From the NCBI GenBank assembly GCA_037367405.1, contig JAZKJV010004148.1, forward strand, positions 2,170,501-2,234,500: a stretch of DNA of 64,000 nucleotides, given 5' to 3'. Position numbers and translations under genes: made by a program. The stretch is from Ottelia alismoides. Taxonomy: Eukaryota; Streptophyta; Magnoliopsida; Alismatales; Hydrocharitaceae. Shown piece by piece: positions 36,285 to 47,812 of the stretch (position 1 is the stretch's first letter; the number at the start of each line of letters is the position of its first letter). A model generated the notes under the pieces. That model worked only from the letters and a program-made list of their open reading frames with translations. It was not told where the DNA came from and searched no databases.

Positions 36285-36757
36285 TATATACACCCCCCTA
36301 TACTTAGCTCGAAAGAGGTCCTCATAGTCAAGAGCGATGAAGAAGACATAACTCGTGCTTAGTATAGGGAAGTGAAAAGGAAGGCTATATACAAAGACGA
36401 ATGAAAGAAAAGAAATGCAAGAGGATCTCGGCATTTCCCCCCATACTTGTGATCAAATAATCCTAAGTATAGAAGGCTGTACACAAAGGGAAAAATCGAG
36501 TGAAGAATGTAGAGGGTCTACCCCCTATACTTAGGGTAAAATATCCCTAAGTATAGGTAGTAAAGTAGGGGTAGAAAGACATGAAGAAAACAGTCAAATA
36601 TATACAAGATGGATGGCATCACTTCATCACTCCCCCTATACTTAAGGTGAAGAATCCTTAAGTATAGGCAACAACAGAAGTGATGAAACAGAACGGAAGA
36701 ACAACCCGGTGTTTTCACTCCCCTATACTTAGGATGAGGTACATCCTAAGTATAGCA
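36285..36757 (-). repeat. array of TATACTTAGGG hairpins, post-pol region of a minus-strand Athila element
   Basis: Perfect hairpins lie at 36,723-36,755 (14-bp arms), 36,636-36,667 (12-bp arms, CTATACTTAAGG type) and 36,525-36,556 (12-bp arms, CTATACTTAGGG type). Weaker ones lie near 36,449-36,473 and 36,290-36,365. In element orientation each 3' arm is followed by a run of G. The array corresponds to 61,738-62,090 in the plus-strand element, but arm sequences differ by paired changes. Confidence 0.85.
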
Positions 36758-36905
36758 AAGATAATCCTAAGCGAGACCTGGGGTGAAAACAAACATGGAA
36801 GGAAGATAGATCAAACTAAAACAAAACATCTATATACAAAAAGGTACAATGTTGAGGTGCCTCTCAACAAGCGCTAGATTTTACACTCCTAGATGGGCGC
36901 AAAGG

Positions 36906-37670
36906 CTAGGACAAAGCCGTGTCAAGGTTCAGGATGGCATCTGTAAGGCGAATGTCGTACTGTCGTCGCAGTCTCGGTATGAGAACAATGACGAAATCAA
37001 CACTGTAGAGAAAGACTCCCAGGTATGCAATCAGGCGGGTGTCTGCTACCGGCCAAGGATATGGAAGTATGTGATCGGGATCCAGTAGCACAAAAGAAAT
37101 CGTCAGCTCTGGATTAGATTGGAGTGGAAGTGTAGAGCCGAAGAAGTCAAACGTGGAGAAGGATGGATCAGTCATAGAATCCTCCACGTCGATCAGTGTC
37201 TCAAAAAGGTGTAGACAATCAAGATCAGGAGACTCTCTACGAAAACTGATATCCAATGCATATGATAGAGACAAATTGGGCAGATCATCGAATATCTCCA
37301 GGATCGGCTCATCCTCGCGAGGGTCGTCGAGGTGAGATGACTTAGAATCAAAATGATCAGAAGACTCGGTTTCGTGATCCGCCAGATCGGATACACACTC
37401 AGAATGTGAAACCGAGTACTCATCGTGTGCGGCATCCTCCCGCAGATAACCCTCGGGGAGGAATGCAAGATCAGAAGTGAGAAAGAGAGGATCAGGATCT
37501 AGAAGGGCATCTGCACTGCTGTCAGGTATCCACTCGGTGCACCAGGTTGCATCATCATCGAAAGTGTGGCTCTCGGCAATCTGGAAGCAGGAGAAGGTAC
37601 TGGTCAACACCGCGGCGGCTGGCAATGTGTCTACGGCTGATCCTCGCTCTGCGGCAATGCTGACTGCCAT
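36906..37670 (-). CDS. acidic ORF of unknown function in a pol-less Athila-type element
   Basis: The 254 codons are open from an ATG at 37,670. The product is rich in D, E, S and L, with patches such as LADHETESSDHFDSK and DPREDEP. Near the C-terminus a hydrophobic stretch (YLGVFLYSVDFVIVLIP, about residues 213-229) could be a membrane segment, followed by a basic RLRRQ. I recognise no protease, RT or integrase motif. The frame lies downstream of gag and upstream of the hairpin array, where pol would be expected, and overlaps the previous frame by 40 nt. Neighbouring frames are broken, so this long open frame stands out. It might be an extra ORF of a non-autonomous element, a remnant of an env-like ORF, or the acidic protease-to-RT linker (compare 58,140-58,660). 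Function is unknown. Confidence 0.45.
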   Translation of the reverse strand: MAVSIAAERGSAVDTLPAAAVLTSTFSCFQIAESHTFDDDATWCTEWIPDSSADALLDPDPLFLTSDLAFLPEGYLREDAAHDEYSVSHSECVSDLADHETESSDHFDSKSSHLDDPREDEPILEIFDDLPNLSLSYALDISFRRESPDLDCLHLFETLIDVEDSMTDPSFSTFDFFGSTLPLQSNPELTISFVLLDPDHILPYPWPVADTRLIAYLGVFLYSVDFVIVLIPRLRRQYDIRLTDAILNLDTALS

Positions 37671-38122
37671 CTGGTCCTCGGCAAGTGTGTCTGTCTCGTC
37701 GAAGTGGAGGACAACATGCTCGAATATGGACTATATGTGTCTGGTCTCTCAAAGTGGTGTCCCCTATCAAGCTGTGGCTGCTGGGCTGAGTCCTGGTAGC
37801 TGTCGGACTCCGAGAAGTGTCTCTGCAGAAATGAAGCTGACTCCTTCGGGACTGGACACTGAAGTGGCTGAATCAATGGCTGTAGTAGCGGGGGCTCCTC
37901 CGGCTCCTGGAGTATCAGAAGATCTGATATCCAAGACTCGTCGACTGAGAACTCTGGGGCTGACTCGATCTCCAGTTGGAAAGTCAATGGGAACTCGACA
38001 AGTCTCTGGGTCCGAACCTCTACTATCGCAGTCATCTCCTCTGTACTCTGTGGTGTTGTAGTATCCAAGTCCTCGGGCTGGTGTGTAGCAAGTGTATCCT
38101 CCTGTAGTGTGACACACCGCAC
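37631..38122 (-). CDS. proline/glutamine/acid-rich ORF downstream of gag
   Basis: About 163 codons are open from a GTG at 38,122 and continue from the gag region. The composition is low complexity (LLILQEPEEPPLLQPLIQPL), much like the Q/P-rich end of gag in the plus-strand element (56,137-56,760). It is probably the C-terminal part of gag, not a separate gene. It overlaps the acidic ORF at 36,906-37,670 in another frame. The antisense 194-codon frame at 37,477-38,061 is taken as a shadow. Confidence 0.4.
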   Translation of the reverse strand: MRCVTLQEDTLATHQPEDLDTTTPQSTEEMTAIVEVRTQRLVEFPLTFQLEIESAPEFSVDESWISDLLILQEPEEPPLLQPLIQPLQCPVPKESASFLQRHFSESDSYQDSAQQPQLDRGHHFERPDTYSPYSSMLSSTSTRQTHLPRTRWQSALPQSEDQP

Positions 38123-38199
38123 TGGTACTGCATCATCCTCATATGTTGTCCCGTCTACGGCATCTCGTGAAGAAGATCTCTATGAAAGTAAGCTCAAGA

Positions 38200-39160
38200 T
38201 GGTATCTAGTAGGTGAATGCCGGAACTGCGGTGTGAACCGCCACATGTGGTAATCACCAGTGCTATCTTCTCTACGGTCATCCCCGCATGAAGATCTCGA
38301 TAAGGTCTGTCAGTTGAAGTTCGTGGTCTGGAAATCTCCTCAACAGGTCAAGAAACCTCGGCCATGCCTCATGTAGTGTCTCCTGGGGGTCAACTGAAAA
38401 GTCAATGATCAAAGACCGCATCAAATCTGCTCTACGCTGGGGAAATTATCTCTGTAGAAACTCTTGGCGTAGCTCTCCCCCACGTAGTGAATCTCCTCCC
38501 CAATCTTTTGTGCCATCTCATGGCTCTATCTTGAAGTGTGAATGGGAAGGTCCTCAGCATCAACTCCTCTTCAGTGATATCTGAATATATCTGTGCTCTT
38601 CAAAACTCCTCAAACTCTGACAAGTGAAGATAGGGCTCCTCGTGCGCCTCCCCTGAAAATGTCGGCAGTCTCTGAATAAGATCCAAATCCAAGATGAATG
38701 GAACTAGTGTAGAAGTTGACTGAGCTCCCTGTCCTATCTGCTCCTTCATCAGTCTGGGATAGGATCTATCTAATGATCTCCTCTACTCTCTTTGATCGCG
38801 AACGAAGTGCACTCTCAACTCAGCAATGGCATCGTCCGGGTCTCGCATCTGCTCGATCTGATATCCGCGGACGTCTAGCGCAACATGCCCAGAGTAAAGA
38901 AAGGGATGGGAGGGAGGGAGCGAGAGGTTGGTCGGGGATCCGACCTCCCTCGAATGTGGACTGGACTGATTGTCAGAGGATGGGGAAAAAGTCGTAAGAG
39001 TCGGCCAGAAGTGAGGGGTATCCATCGTCCAGGGATAAAAAAGAGAATGTGAAGCTGAAGGGAGGGTGGGAGACAGATAAAGGGATAGAGAGGATAGAAG
39101 GGGGAAAGGCAGAAGGGATCTGGAACCACACAAGATGAGAAAGCAAAAACCCCGATTCAC
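38200..39160 (-). pseudogene. Athila-type gag (minus strand), broken
   Basis: The N-terminal frame is 38,783-39,160. After a stop, minus-strand sequence at about 38,690-38,440 encodes LPTFSGEAHEEPYLHLSEF and FPFTLQDRAMRWHKRLG. These align with LPRFHGLATEEPHLYLQEF and the following block of the gag at 54,763. Farther on, ETLHEAWPRFLDLLRRFPDH (about 38,390-38,330) matches the conserved EAWERF region of retrotransposon gag. Frameshifts near 38,300 and several stops inactivate it. The element has LTR, PBS, leader and gag but no pol of its own. Confidence 0.75.
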
Positions 39161-40420
39161 CTACGCATACTGAGCTAAAGACCGTAAAGGATGGGTCAAT
39201 TTTCTTGTCAATTTTATTTAGGTGATCAATTCAATCTTTCAGAGCGATTACGTGAGCTGATAGGAATCCAATACTCTTAACCGACTATCCCGAATAAAAG
39301 GTCGGTAGTCAGTTAAGAAATCGGATATGGCTCTAGCCTAGGATGCAAGTCACTCTCTCGCTCATCCAAACCAAACAAGGAGGGGGTTACTCTCCCCAAG
39401 ACATATTTTTCAAAGAGGTGTCTTTTAGGTCAAGTATGATTAGCAGTCCCGATTTTATTGTTTTTTTATGTATTTTTCAAAAGTGTCTAACGAATTTTCC
39501 GATTTCCTTTTATTCCTAAGTCTAGAAAAATAGGGGGAGGAAAGCGGAAAATCCGATGCATGAGAAATAAATGATGCATGCACGAGATAGAAGGCGTACC
39601 TAACTCCAGCAGTCTACATGCAATTATAATCCACGCATAAATGTAAAACTAATCTATATGGAATGCAGTACGAGAACCATCCTAAATAGAAATTTTTATT
39701 ATCGGGAAGCACGGGTTTATTTGCCTAAGTCCAAGCGTGATCTATAGGAACACATATTCTATTAGAGCTCTGGACCTAAGATTACCTGGCTCAATGAAAT
39801 AAAAACCTAAGTCTAGGGGCTCAAGCATAGAAATCCACGTGAAATCAAATAAAAAGAAAAGGCGAGAAAATCAAAACAGCGGTGGGGTCCCCCGAGCACA
39901 CCGATGCTCGGCGAAACAGAGCCCGCAAAGTCCACAAGTCTGAGAGTCTGGGTACTTGTATTATTACAAATTTATAATATCTGAAAATAAAATCTAAACT
40001 AAACTACACTAATCTACTCCGCGGCTATTCCGCGGCTCCCGGCCTTCTGTTCGTCTCCTTGCGTCCTCCTACGGCTCTGTAGAGAAAAGAGCCGCCTCCG
40101 ACTCCCGCGGTTGCGCCGACTCTTTGAGAAGAGCCGCCTCGATCCTCAGGCCCCTCGCAAGCAAACAAACAGGAGTGTCAAGCACAAATTATTATAAAAA
40201 TAAAAGAAGAGCAACTATATGCAAAAATAAAATAAAACACACAAAATAAAAAGCAAACAAAAACAAAGCAAAATAAAAGAAAAGAAAACAAAACAAAAAC
40301 AAAAAGAAAATAAAAGAAAAAAGATAGCTGCGAAAAGCCGCGGACGAACAAAAAGCCGCGGAAAACCGTGAAAATCGAAAGAAAACAAAAACGAAAATAA
40401 AAGCGACTACTAAGCCATGC
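39161..40420 (-). other. leader of the minus-strand pol-less Athila element
   Basis: This runs between the PBS and gag. It shares landmarks with the plus-strand leader at 53,280-54,762: the 'cggtctttagctc' block at its gag end, 'ggggagagtaaccccct' near 39,390, the covarying hairpin at 39,892 and the 'gccgcggaaaagccgcg'-type GC-rich words near the PBS. The ORF at 40,192-40,458 is a chance frame. Confidence 0.75.
39892..39911 (-). other. leader hairpin, copy 2
   Basis: In element orientation it reads CCGAGCA-TCGGTG-TGCTCGG, directly followed by GGGACC. It is the counterpart of 53,756-53,775 and 44,956-44,975. Confidence 0.75.
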
Positions 40421-40438
40421 TCCCCGGCAACAGCGCCA
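40421..40438 (-). promoter_or_regulatory. primer-binding site, tRNA-Asp type
   Basis: The reverse complement is TGGCGCTGTTGCCGGGGA, one change from the PBS at 53,262. It lies three bases inside the LTR end. Confidence 0.92.
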
Positions 40439-41783
40439 TTCTGATGAGCCAAAATCACCGAATGACTAAGGTGAATCAGGTAGCTAAGGTCGTTGCAACC
40501 TCAGTCACTCGGGAAATAAGCTCGATCAAGAAAAATAGAGAAGCAGACCACCGAAATCATAGATAAAAACAAGGGAAATAAAAAATAGCGGTCCTGACTA
40601 TGAGATTAGCCTGGTGTAGCACCCAGGGTCGGACTCAGGGAGTACGAGTTGGCCTTGTGGCCTACGAAGTAGTCTAGAAGAAAAATAAAATGAAAACAAA
40701 TATTTTTGGTGGTTTTTAATTATTTTTATATTTTTTGGATTTTTAATAATAATGGAAAATAAGAAAAAGGAAAAAACAAGGCAAACTCAACAAATTATTT
40801 AAACACTCTAAAATGCTCCAAAAATTCAAACAAAAATATTTTTAAGTTTTTTAGGTTTTGTAGTGTTTTTGATGAATTTTTCAGATTTTTATAATTTTTA
40901 TACAATTTTCTAAAATCAATGAAGGCAAAAACATGACGCTGCCCAGTCAAGCTTGAAAGATCAATTTAAAATATCAAATTGATCTGTAAAAGCCTGAAGG
41001 TAATTTTTATGATAAATATAAACAACAAAGAAATTTCAGAAAAAGAGTTTGTATTTTTTTGTTTTTCTATATTTTTTTAGAATTTTTATAAGTTTTTATT
41101 GGTTTTTTATTTTTTAGGGTTTTTTTATATCCAAAAATAGCCAAAAATGCAAAGAAAATCAAACACCCAAAATTAATGTATACTAATTTTTTTCGAATTT
41201 TTCAAATAGTTTTTATATTTTTTTATGATTTTCTAACCAGACATAAGAAAAAACGACTGGTTTTGAATTTTTAAAAATACGAAAAAGACTAAAAAATGTA
41301 CCCAAAAATTAGGGAAATTTTTACACAGTGGCAGGAGCTACGTATCCAAATTTCATGTAATTTGGGTTTGATTTGATATTTTATTTAAATCAAACAAAGG
41401 CTCCTAGTTCACAGGGACCTAAATGCAAGACAAACATGTTCCAGGGACCAAATAATAACAAATCTAGAAAAGGCAGGGACCCTGGTGCAAAATTCCCACA
41501 AAAACACGCACGGCACACGTGACAGGCACTTTGAAGGGTATATATGCAATTCCTATTTAAAAAGTATCAAACAATAACACGCTAGGAATACATGATGAAA
41601 TATGCAAAATGCCCACAAATCACGTGTCCAGGCACGTGTTCTATACACACAGGGGGTAAACAAAAATATCTAAAAACACTGAGGTCCTTTCTGCAAATTA
41701 CCCAACTAAAAATAACTAAAAGAAATATTTACAGGACTAGACAATAATAAGCGAAATAGCAAGGGCCTACAAGAAATTTACCC

Positions 41784-41789
41784 TTTATT
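41784..41789 (-). terminator. LTR poly(A) signal AATAAA
   Basis: The minus strand reads AATAAAGGGTAAATTT, the same conserved block as at 2,961 and 51,840. Confidence 0.6.
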
Positions 41790-42269
41790 TAATATGGACG
41801 GCTGAAGCGGCGCCACGTGTGGAATCCGACGGTGTAGGAGCGCTGGCACCTCTTCGAAGAACCCTGGCTCGGATCTGACGGGACGAAGGCGTGCCACGTG
41901 GATGATCTGATGGCTCTGGTGCGTGCACGCCTCTCCTCTGCTATGAACGGTCTGGATCGCGCCCTGAATTGATCACGCAGTCACTGAAGCTCATCAGATG
42001 CACGGTTGGGATCACATCTAGAGCAAAGGGCTGATCCGACGGCTACTGAAGGTGCTCCAAGAACTCAACGCCGGCAAACTTCGCTGGCCCAATGCACACG
42101 GTGGAGACCTCCTCCTGAGCTGCTGAGGTGGGGAATAGATAGCCCGGGATCGTCCGCAGCTAGTGGATGCCTTCGATGAGGCCGGCGACCACCAGAGTGG
42201 TCCGACGACGGTAGAGGACTGGAGCTGATGTACCTAGATGTTCGGACCCTCAGATGGGCCTCTCTCGAC

Positions 42270-42580
42270 CTGCAAAACGCACAGAACAACTCCTGGGTCG
42301 AGGGCAAAGTGCCTCGACCCAGTAAGTGGTGAAATGGGTGGATGGGTGAAGTGGGATGGTGCCCTCCGACGAGGCGACGATGGAGGAAGGCGAGGGACCT
42401 GGTCCGGGGCGAGTCAGGGGGGATGGCTGCGTGAAGAAGGTGGAGAGGAGACTGGTGAAGGTGGTGGTAGGGTCGGATGGTGAAATGGGTAGTCGGAGGT
42501 GGCTGGCGACGGCGGCGGAGCTAAAAGAACCTAAAGCTAAAAATCGAAACCTAAACTATCCTACAGAAAATCTAAGCTAC
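42270..42580 (-). other. candidate 5'-UTR intron in the minus-strand LTR (311 nt)
   Basis: The minus-strand donor CCAG/GTAGCTTA begins at 42,580 and the acceptor GCGTTTTGCAG/GTCGAG ends at 42,270. Size and position match those at 2,093-2,402 and 51,153-51,462. Confidence 0.5.
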
Positions 42581-42834
42581 CTGGCGATCGAAGTCGACTA
42601 TGTTGGAACTCAGGGAGATCCGAGGGTCATGGCCTCAAGGGATCGTCGCTTCCCGAGGCTGAGCGCACCTCGCGGCGGCGCACGGCGACGAAGTCGCCGG
42701 ATCGATGGTTCCCGACTGCCCAGGCCTTGCTGCTACCCTCCTCTACGCTGCTGTCACTTTGGCAAAGAAGAGGAGTTCACTAGCGTCGAGGGCGAATGCC
42801 AAAGATGGTGTGAAAAGTGCGGCAGAGGAGGTGC

Positions 42835-42840
42835 TTTATA
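42835..42840 (-). promoter_or_regulatory. LTR TATA box
   Basis: CGTATAAAGC on the minus strand, 260 bases upstream of the donor at 42,580. This is the same spacing as in the two plus-strand LTRs. Confidence 0.55.
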
Positions 42841-44035
42841 CGGTTAGGGGTCCGGCTAGATGAGGATCGGGCGAGAGATTCAGAGCACGGATCCATATGT
42901 AGATCCCCGGGCGAGAATCTCGAATCAGCCAGGATCAAATGGAGCCCGGGTTTGGATGTTTGGAGGTCGGATCACGTCAGGAAAAATAGGGGAATGTCGG
43001 GTCGGACGCGGGATCCGCGGGGAAAAGGTCCAGGGGGGAGTTGACCGGGGGTCAACATCCCCCGTGGACCTATCAGAGGCTGTCGATTATTAATTATTTG
43101 AAAAAAAAAATGACTTCTTTTCAAAAAACTTAAAACATGAAAATGTTTATTTATTTTCAAATTATTTTTTTGTGATTTTTATTTATTTTTTTGAAATATA
43201 AATTATGTATTTACATTATATTATTAATATATAGGTATATACATGTATTTATTTTTGGTTTTTAATTTTTAATTGTTTAGTTTTATACATTTATTCCAAT
43301 TTTCTATTTTATATTTTTATAGAATAAAATTTGGAATAAAAGTGTTTTTTATTTTATTTTTATTAATTATTTACATGGAGTATATAAATAGGTATATACA
43401 TATATTTACATGGTATATATACAAGGTGGATTTTTATTTTTATTTTATTACTTTTTATTTTATTTTTATGATTTTTATTTTATTTATTTACACCATGAAA
43501 TGTAGAATATGAAAATGTTTTTATTAGATTTTTATTTATTTTTTTATAAGGGGAAATAAATAGGTGTGTGGTTCTACGTACATGGTATATATATACAATG
43601 ATGAAGGAATTTTATTTCTTTTTATTTTTCTTTTATTTTTCCCATTTTTATTTTTAATTTTATAGTTACAAATATGTACATATTAACAAAAATGCATTTT
43701 TATTTTTATTTAGAGGAAAATATTTTTATTTATGTACATAGGTATATGTACACATAAATGAGCTTCCCTATCTCTCTCTACTTGAATTCTTTTGCGGTCA
43801 GGCCCATGCTGAGCCCTCCCTTGGGATTAGGTCGTTCGATATTTATTCTAAATATTTCCCTCTTTATCTTTTATTTCTTTATTCTTTTATTTATGCACAA
43901 AAACATGCTAAATATGCATATTTACACAATGCATGCTAAATGGTAATTTATTCTATTTACACCTATCTACATGTGTTTTGCGTAGGTTTTGTAGCTAAAA
44001 TAAAAGAATAAAGAGTGATGAATGGGTATTCATCA

Positions 44036-45085
44036 AGCACACAAGCAATCAAACACAATATAAACCCGCAATTCACCAAGTCAACTCAAAGTGAAGACCA
44101 TGAAGGTTCGGTCAATTATCTTGTTAATTTTAGAGTTTAGTGAGAATACAATATATTAGAGCGGTTAAAAGCGAGCTATTAGGAACCCAATGCTCTCAAG
44201 AGACTGGCCTAATCTCAAAGTTAGATCTTTCCGAGCCAGTATGAATTGCGGACCGTTTACCGGCTACCCGATCAATTCAATCTATTAAGGACGTCACGGG
44301 CCGCTTTACCGGCTATCGGAGAGATCCTCAGTGAAGAACGACTAACCCAAGATAGTAGTCTGAAAAGAGTTCGGGTGTGGCTCTATCCTAGTGTGCGGGT
44401 CGCTCTCTCGCTCAAGCAAACCAAACAATGAGGGGGTTACTCTCCCCAAAACAATGGTTTTTCCTTGTATTTTTTAGGGTCGAGTTTTCTTTAGTAGTCC
44501 CGGTTTTAACAGTTATCACTTGGTTAAAAATATTTTCAAAGAATCACCTACCGAGTGTCCAATTTCCTTTTTAATTTATGTGGGTGAAAACAAGGAAGGA
44601 GATCGGAAATGCCAATGCACGATTAAAAACGATGATGCATGTAGGGATTCACGATGCATACCTTGTCGCCAACACTCTACATGCAAGTGATCCACGCAGA
44701 ATTTAAATACCAATCCTATATGATGCAAGTGAACCGTCCTAGATGATAGCTTCTATTAATGGGCAAGAACAATTTAATTTGACTAAGTCCAAGTTACGCT
44801 CTACTCTATAGGTACAGAAATATCTTGTTTAGGTTGTTTGGACCTAATTAATTACCTGGCTCAAGCAAATTAACTAAAGCAATCAAGAGGTAGCTCACTA
44901 AATCTGTGGGAAACGAAGAAAAATAAGGCGATGAAAACAAAACCGGTGAGGTCCCCCAAGTGCACTGGCACTTGGCAAAACAGACCCCGCAATAAATGAA
45001 TGTCCTTTTACAGAGTTCAAATGAAAACAAAACTCTCTCTCTCTCTCATTTATTTTTTTCTCTCTTTTCTTTTTCTTCTGAATTC
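44036..45085 (-). other. leader of another minus-strand Athila element
   Basis: It matches the leader at 39,161-40,420 in order: a 'ggttcggtcaattatcttgt' block, 'accgtttaccggctacccg', 'gggggttactctcccc' and the hairpin at 44,956. The region next to the PBS is missing. The LTR of the neighbouring element (ending at 44,035) inserted at the gag-side end of this leader. Confidence 0.75.
44956..44975 (-). other. leader hairpin, copy 3 (compensatory variant)
   Basis: In element orientation it reads CCAAGTGC-CAGT-GCACTTGG followed by GGGACC. Compared with 53,756-53,775, three base pairs of the stem are changed on both sides, so pairing is kept. Confidence 0.8.
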
Positions 45086-45941
45086 TGATGGGATCTGGTA
45101 CATATATACATATATGTCATTATATACAAGGGTAAATGATCAAATTAGTCTTTTTTGTTTTTAAAGAATTTTAATTTTTTTTAATTTTTTATTATTTTTA
45201 TTTTTATAAAAAATAGTAAAAAATATTTACAAATATATACAAATACAATATGCACAAAGTACATGGGAAAATTGCAAAATCCACCTTAGAAAACTTACAT
45301 TTCAACCGTAACTCCAAAAATTATGAGAATACAACCATTTTGAAGATAATTTAATTTAGAATCCAATGGAAGTGATATTGGTTCAATTTGAGTTCATATG
45401 TAGCCGGAATTGGTCTTTCAATTAGTGCTTAGTGGCTTTTTCCAAGTGTGGCTACTTTTATTCTGTACATGATTTAATTGTGCAATTCTTTTATTAATTA
45501 GAATACATTTTTATTTACAACTTTGGTTGTGAACGTTATTTGATTTGAGGTCAATTAAAATACAAATAAATTAGTGTTAGTTATATACAGATATACACAA
45601 AATAAGTGAGAAATATTTACAAAAACACACACAATTTTTATGGATTTTCTGCTTAAGGACCCTATCTCCCCCTACTTATTCCTGGTCAATCAGATCAAGT
45701 CTTGACCTTCACTCGGGGTTCGGATCAACATGTATACAGTCTTCCTTTTTTATTTTCTTTTCTTTATTTTTCCTTCTTTCCTTTCTTTTTTTTATTTTAG
45801 GTTAAAATTAGTAAGAAGTGTACAATATTTACACATTGATACAAGTTAGTAAGAATATGGAGTTAGTGTTTTATGCAAGTGTTTTATAAGGGATTTTAAG
45901 CTAAAATAAATGAATAAAGATGATGAATCACAGATTCATCA
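45086..45941 (-). mobile_element. short LTR-like segment (about 0.86 kb), minus strand
   Basis: The outer end is the palindrome TGATGAATC-ACA-GATTCATCA at 45,921-45,941. The body is AT-rich with a 'tatctccccctac' block as in Athila LTR starts. The inner end may be at 45,086 (…CCCATCA on the minus strand). The GC-rich promoter core of the long LTRs is absent, so this is either an internally deleted LTR or a short-LTR subfamily. Confidence 0.5.
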
Positions 45942-46193
45942 GTCGCCACCTCTCCCAAGACCAGAATGATTATCCCTGCCCGATGGGGCTACATTCATCC
46001 CTGAATGTCGTCGAGTATTGTTCACTTCCCTGCCATTCATGTAACCGTCTCTTGTAATTCGTGCAGGTATGTCTGCACCCCCTAGAGTGGACGAGAAAGA
46101 AAGTATTCCTCTACAACCCTGGAGTTCACTTTCCCGTATGAGCATTCAGTACATGTATAAGCCTGTGGAAGAGTCAAAAGGTCACAACTATAA
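45942..46193. other. unidentified segment left of the rbcL fragment
   Basis: This has a more balanced base composition than its neighbours and no recognised retrotransposon domain. The short minus-strand frames at 45,939-46,145 and 46,082-46,267 have no recognisable product. It may be organellar DNA carried with the rbcL piece, but I could not identify it. Confidence 0.35.
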
Positions 46194-46524
<331 letters not shown>

Positions 46525-46920
46525 TAGAACTCCTCCCGTCTCGCTTGCTGGAATCCGATCTAGTCAGCTAGAACCCAGGACAGGGGCAGCTAATCCCGAC
46601 ATCCCTAAGACCTCAGGTCCCGCCCGAAGACTTCCATGCCAAGACACTTCTCCTCTTCCCATCACCTTCTACAACTACGGCTCTACCCCAACTAGACAAA
46701 ATCCTTTGAGTTCGCATATGAGTCCAAACGCCTCGTCCTGCATCGCATACGCGGGTGGAGATGCGCACATCACTGATGAACCTTTTAAGAGAAAGCAGAG
46801 CGGCTAAACAGGCCCCTCTCTGTCGATTGGTTGTCAGTCTTCGGGGATCGGATGGGGAAAGCCAACGCAAGGGGGGAAAGGGAAAATGCACATGATCTCA
46901 GACATCTGCTGACGAGGAAA
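46525..46920. other. unidentified segment right of the rbcL fragment
   Basis: Similarity to rbcL stops after the GTCCGTCC block. The sequence is GC-balanced and unlike the LTRs around it; the frame 46,475-46,807 has no recognisable product. A mitochondrial origin would fit a plastid-to-mitochondrion-to-nucleus route, but this is a guess. Confidence 0.35.
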
Positions 46921-47812
46921 GCTATAAGGCATTTTGTATTTTATATGCACACATATTTACATATTTTATATTTTTATAAATTTATTTAATACACATTTAA
47001 ACATTCTTATTATTTTATAATAAATTTTATTATATGTATAAATAAATACGTGTATATACATTATATGCATAATATATCTATATTTTACATCTATTATTTA
47101 TTTTCATATTTTTATATATTTCTTTGCATTTGTTTTTTAAGTGTGTTTTACACAATATATATAATTATGAAAAAATAAAAAGAGTAAATTATAATGAATA
47201 AAATATCTTAATTTAATATATAGATGCCCTAGTGCAATAGAACCCCCAAAAGCTGCTTTTGTATCTTAGCCCCATTTGATGGATAATTTAGTTTGAAATA
47301 CAACAGAGGTGAATTTGGTTCAAATTGAATTCACATGGAGTAGATATTGATCAATGAAGTTCCATTTGTAGCATTTTCACCTGTGTGTACCATGTGCACT
47401 GTGCATGATTTATTTTAGCTATTGTTTTTGAATTTTCTTTAAAGTATTATGTACAAATTTTGTGTTCAAAATTTTATTACTTAAGGTATGTATGAATGTG
47501 AATAAAATAGTTTTAGTTTTGTTATTTACAATGTAAGGAATTAGGGTTTCGTACATTATCTGGCCCTTATCTCCCCCTACATTATTCTTAGTCGACCTAG
47601 TCAATATTAACTTGGTCTCAAGGTTCAGTGTCTGTCAATATCTTTGATACTTCCTTTATTTTTTCTTTTGAGTTTAAATACATGTATTTACATTGTGGAT
47701 ATCGATTAAAGTTAGTTGTTAATTTATGCAAGTTATTTGTATTTACATGTAATTTGATGGAGATTTTAAAGATGAAATGGAAGAATAAATGTAGATCAAT
47801 CGCTATTCATCA
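46921..47812 (-). mobile_element. second short LTR-like segment (about 0.89 kb), minus strand
   Basis: It has the same layout as 45,086-45,941: AT-rich, 'tatctccccctac.ttattctt' block, and an end like the TGATGAAT terminus at about 47,797-47,812 (palindrome decayed). The two are only distantly similar to each other, so they are unlikely to be the LTR pair of one recent element. The inner boundary is uncertain. Confidence 0.45.

Larger units (their letters stand above)
40442..44035 (-). mobile_element. Athila-type 5' LTR, 3.59 kb, minus strand
   Basis: The outer end at 44,016-44,035 is the palindrome TGATGAAT-ACCC-ATTCATCA. The inner end (…GGCTCATCA on the minus strand) meets the PBS. It is homologous to the LTRs at 128 and 49,708. 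On the minus strand it has TATAAA at 42,840-42,835, a candidate intron at 42,580-42,270 and AATAAA at 41,789-41,784. The GC-rich core is about 41,800-43,060. Frames such as 42,356-42,847 are antisense ORFs in that core. No 3' LTR was found for this element. Right flank: 44,036-44,040, 'agcac'. Confidence 0.88.

Noticed and set aside
37477..38061. Plus-strand 194-codon ORF
   Set aside because: It is antisense to the gag-tail and acidic frames of the minus-strand element; codon content gives no known protein.
40192..40458. Minus-strand ORF rich in F and L with apparent membrane segments
   Set aside because: It is translated T-rich leader sequence; the same artefact appears at 53,315-53,646.
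42356..42847. Plus-strand 163-codon ORF
   Set aside because: It is antisense inside the minus-strand LTR core, across the candidate intron.
45942..46193. Assignment of the rbcL left flank to a specific mitochondrial gene
   Set aside because: The base composition is suggestive, but I could not match it to any gene.
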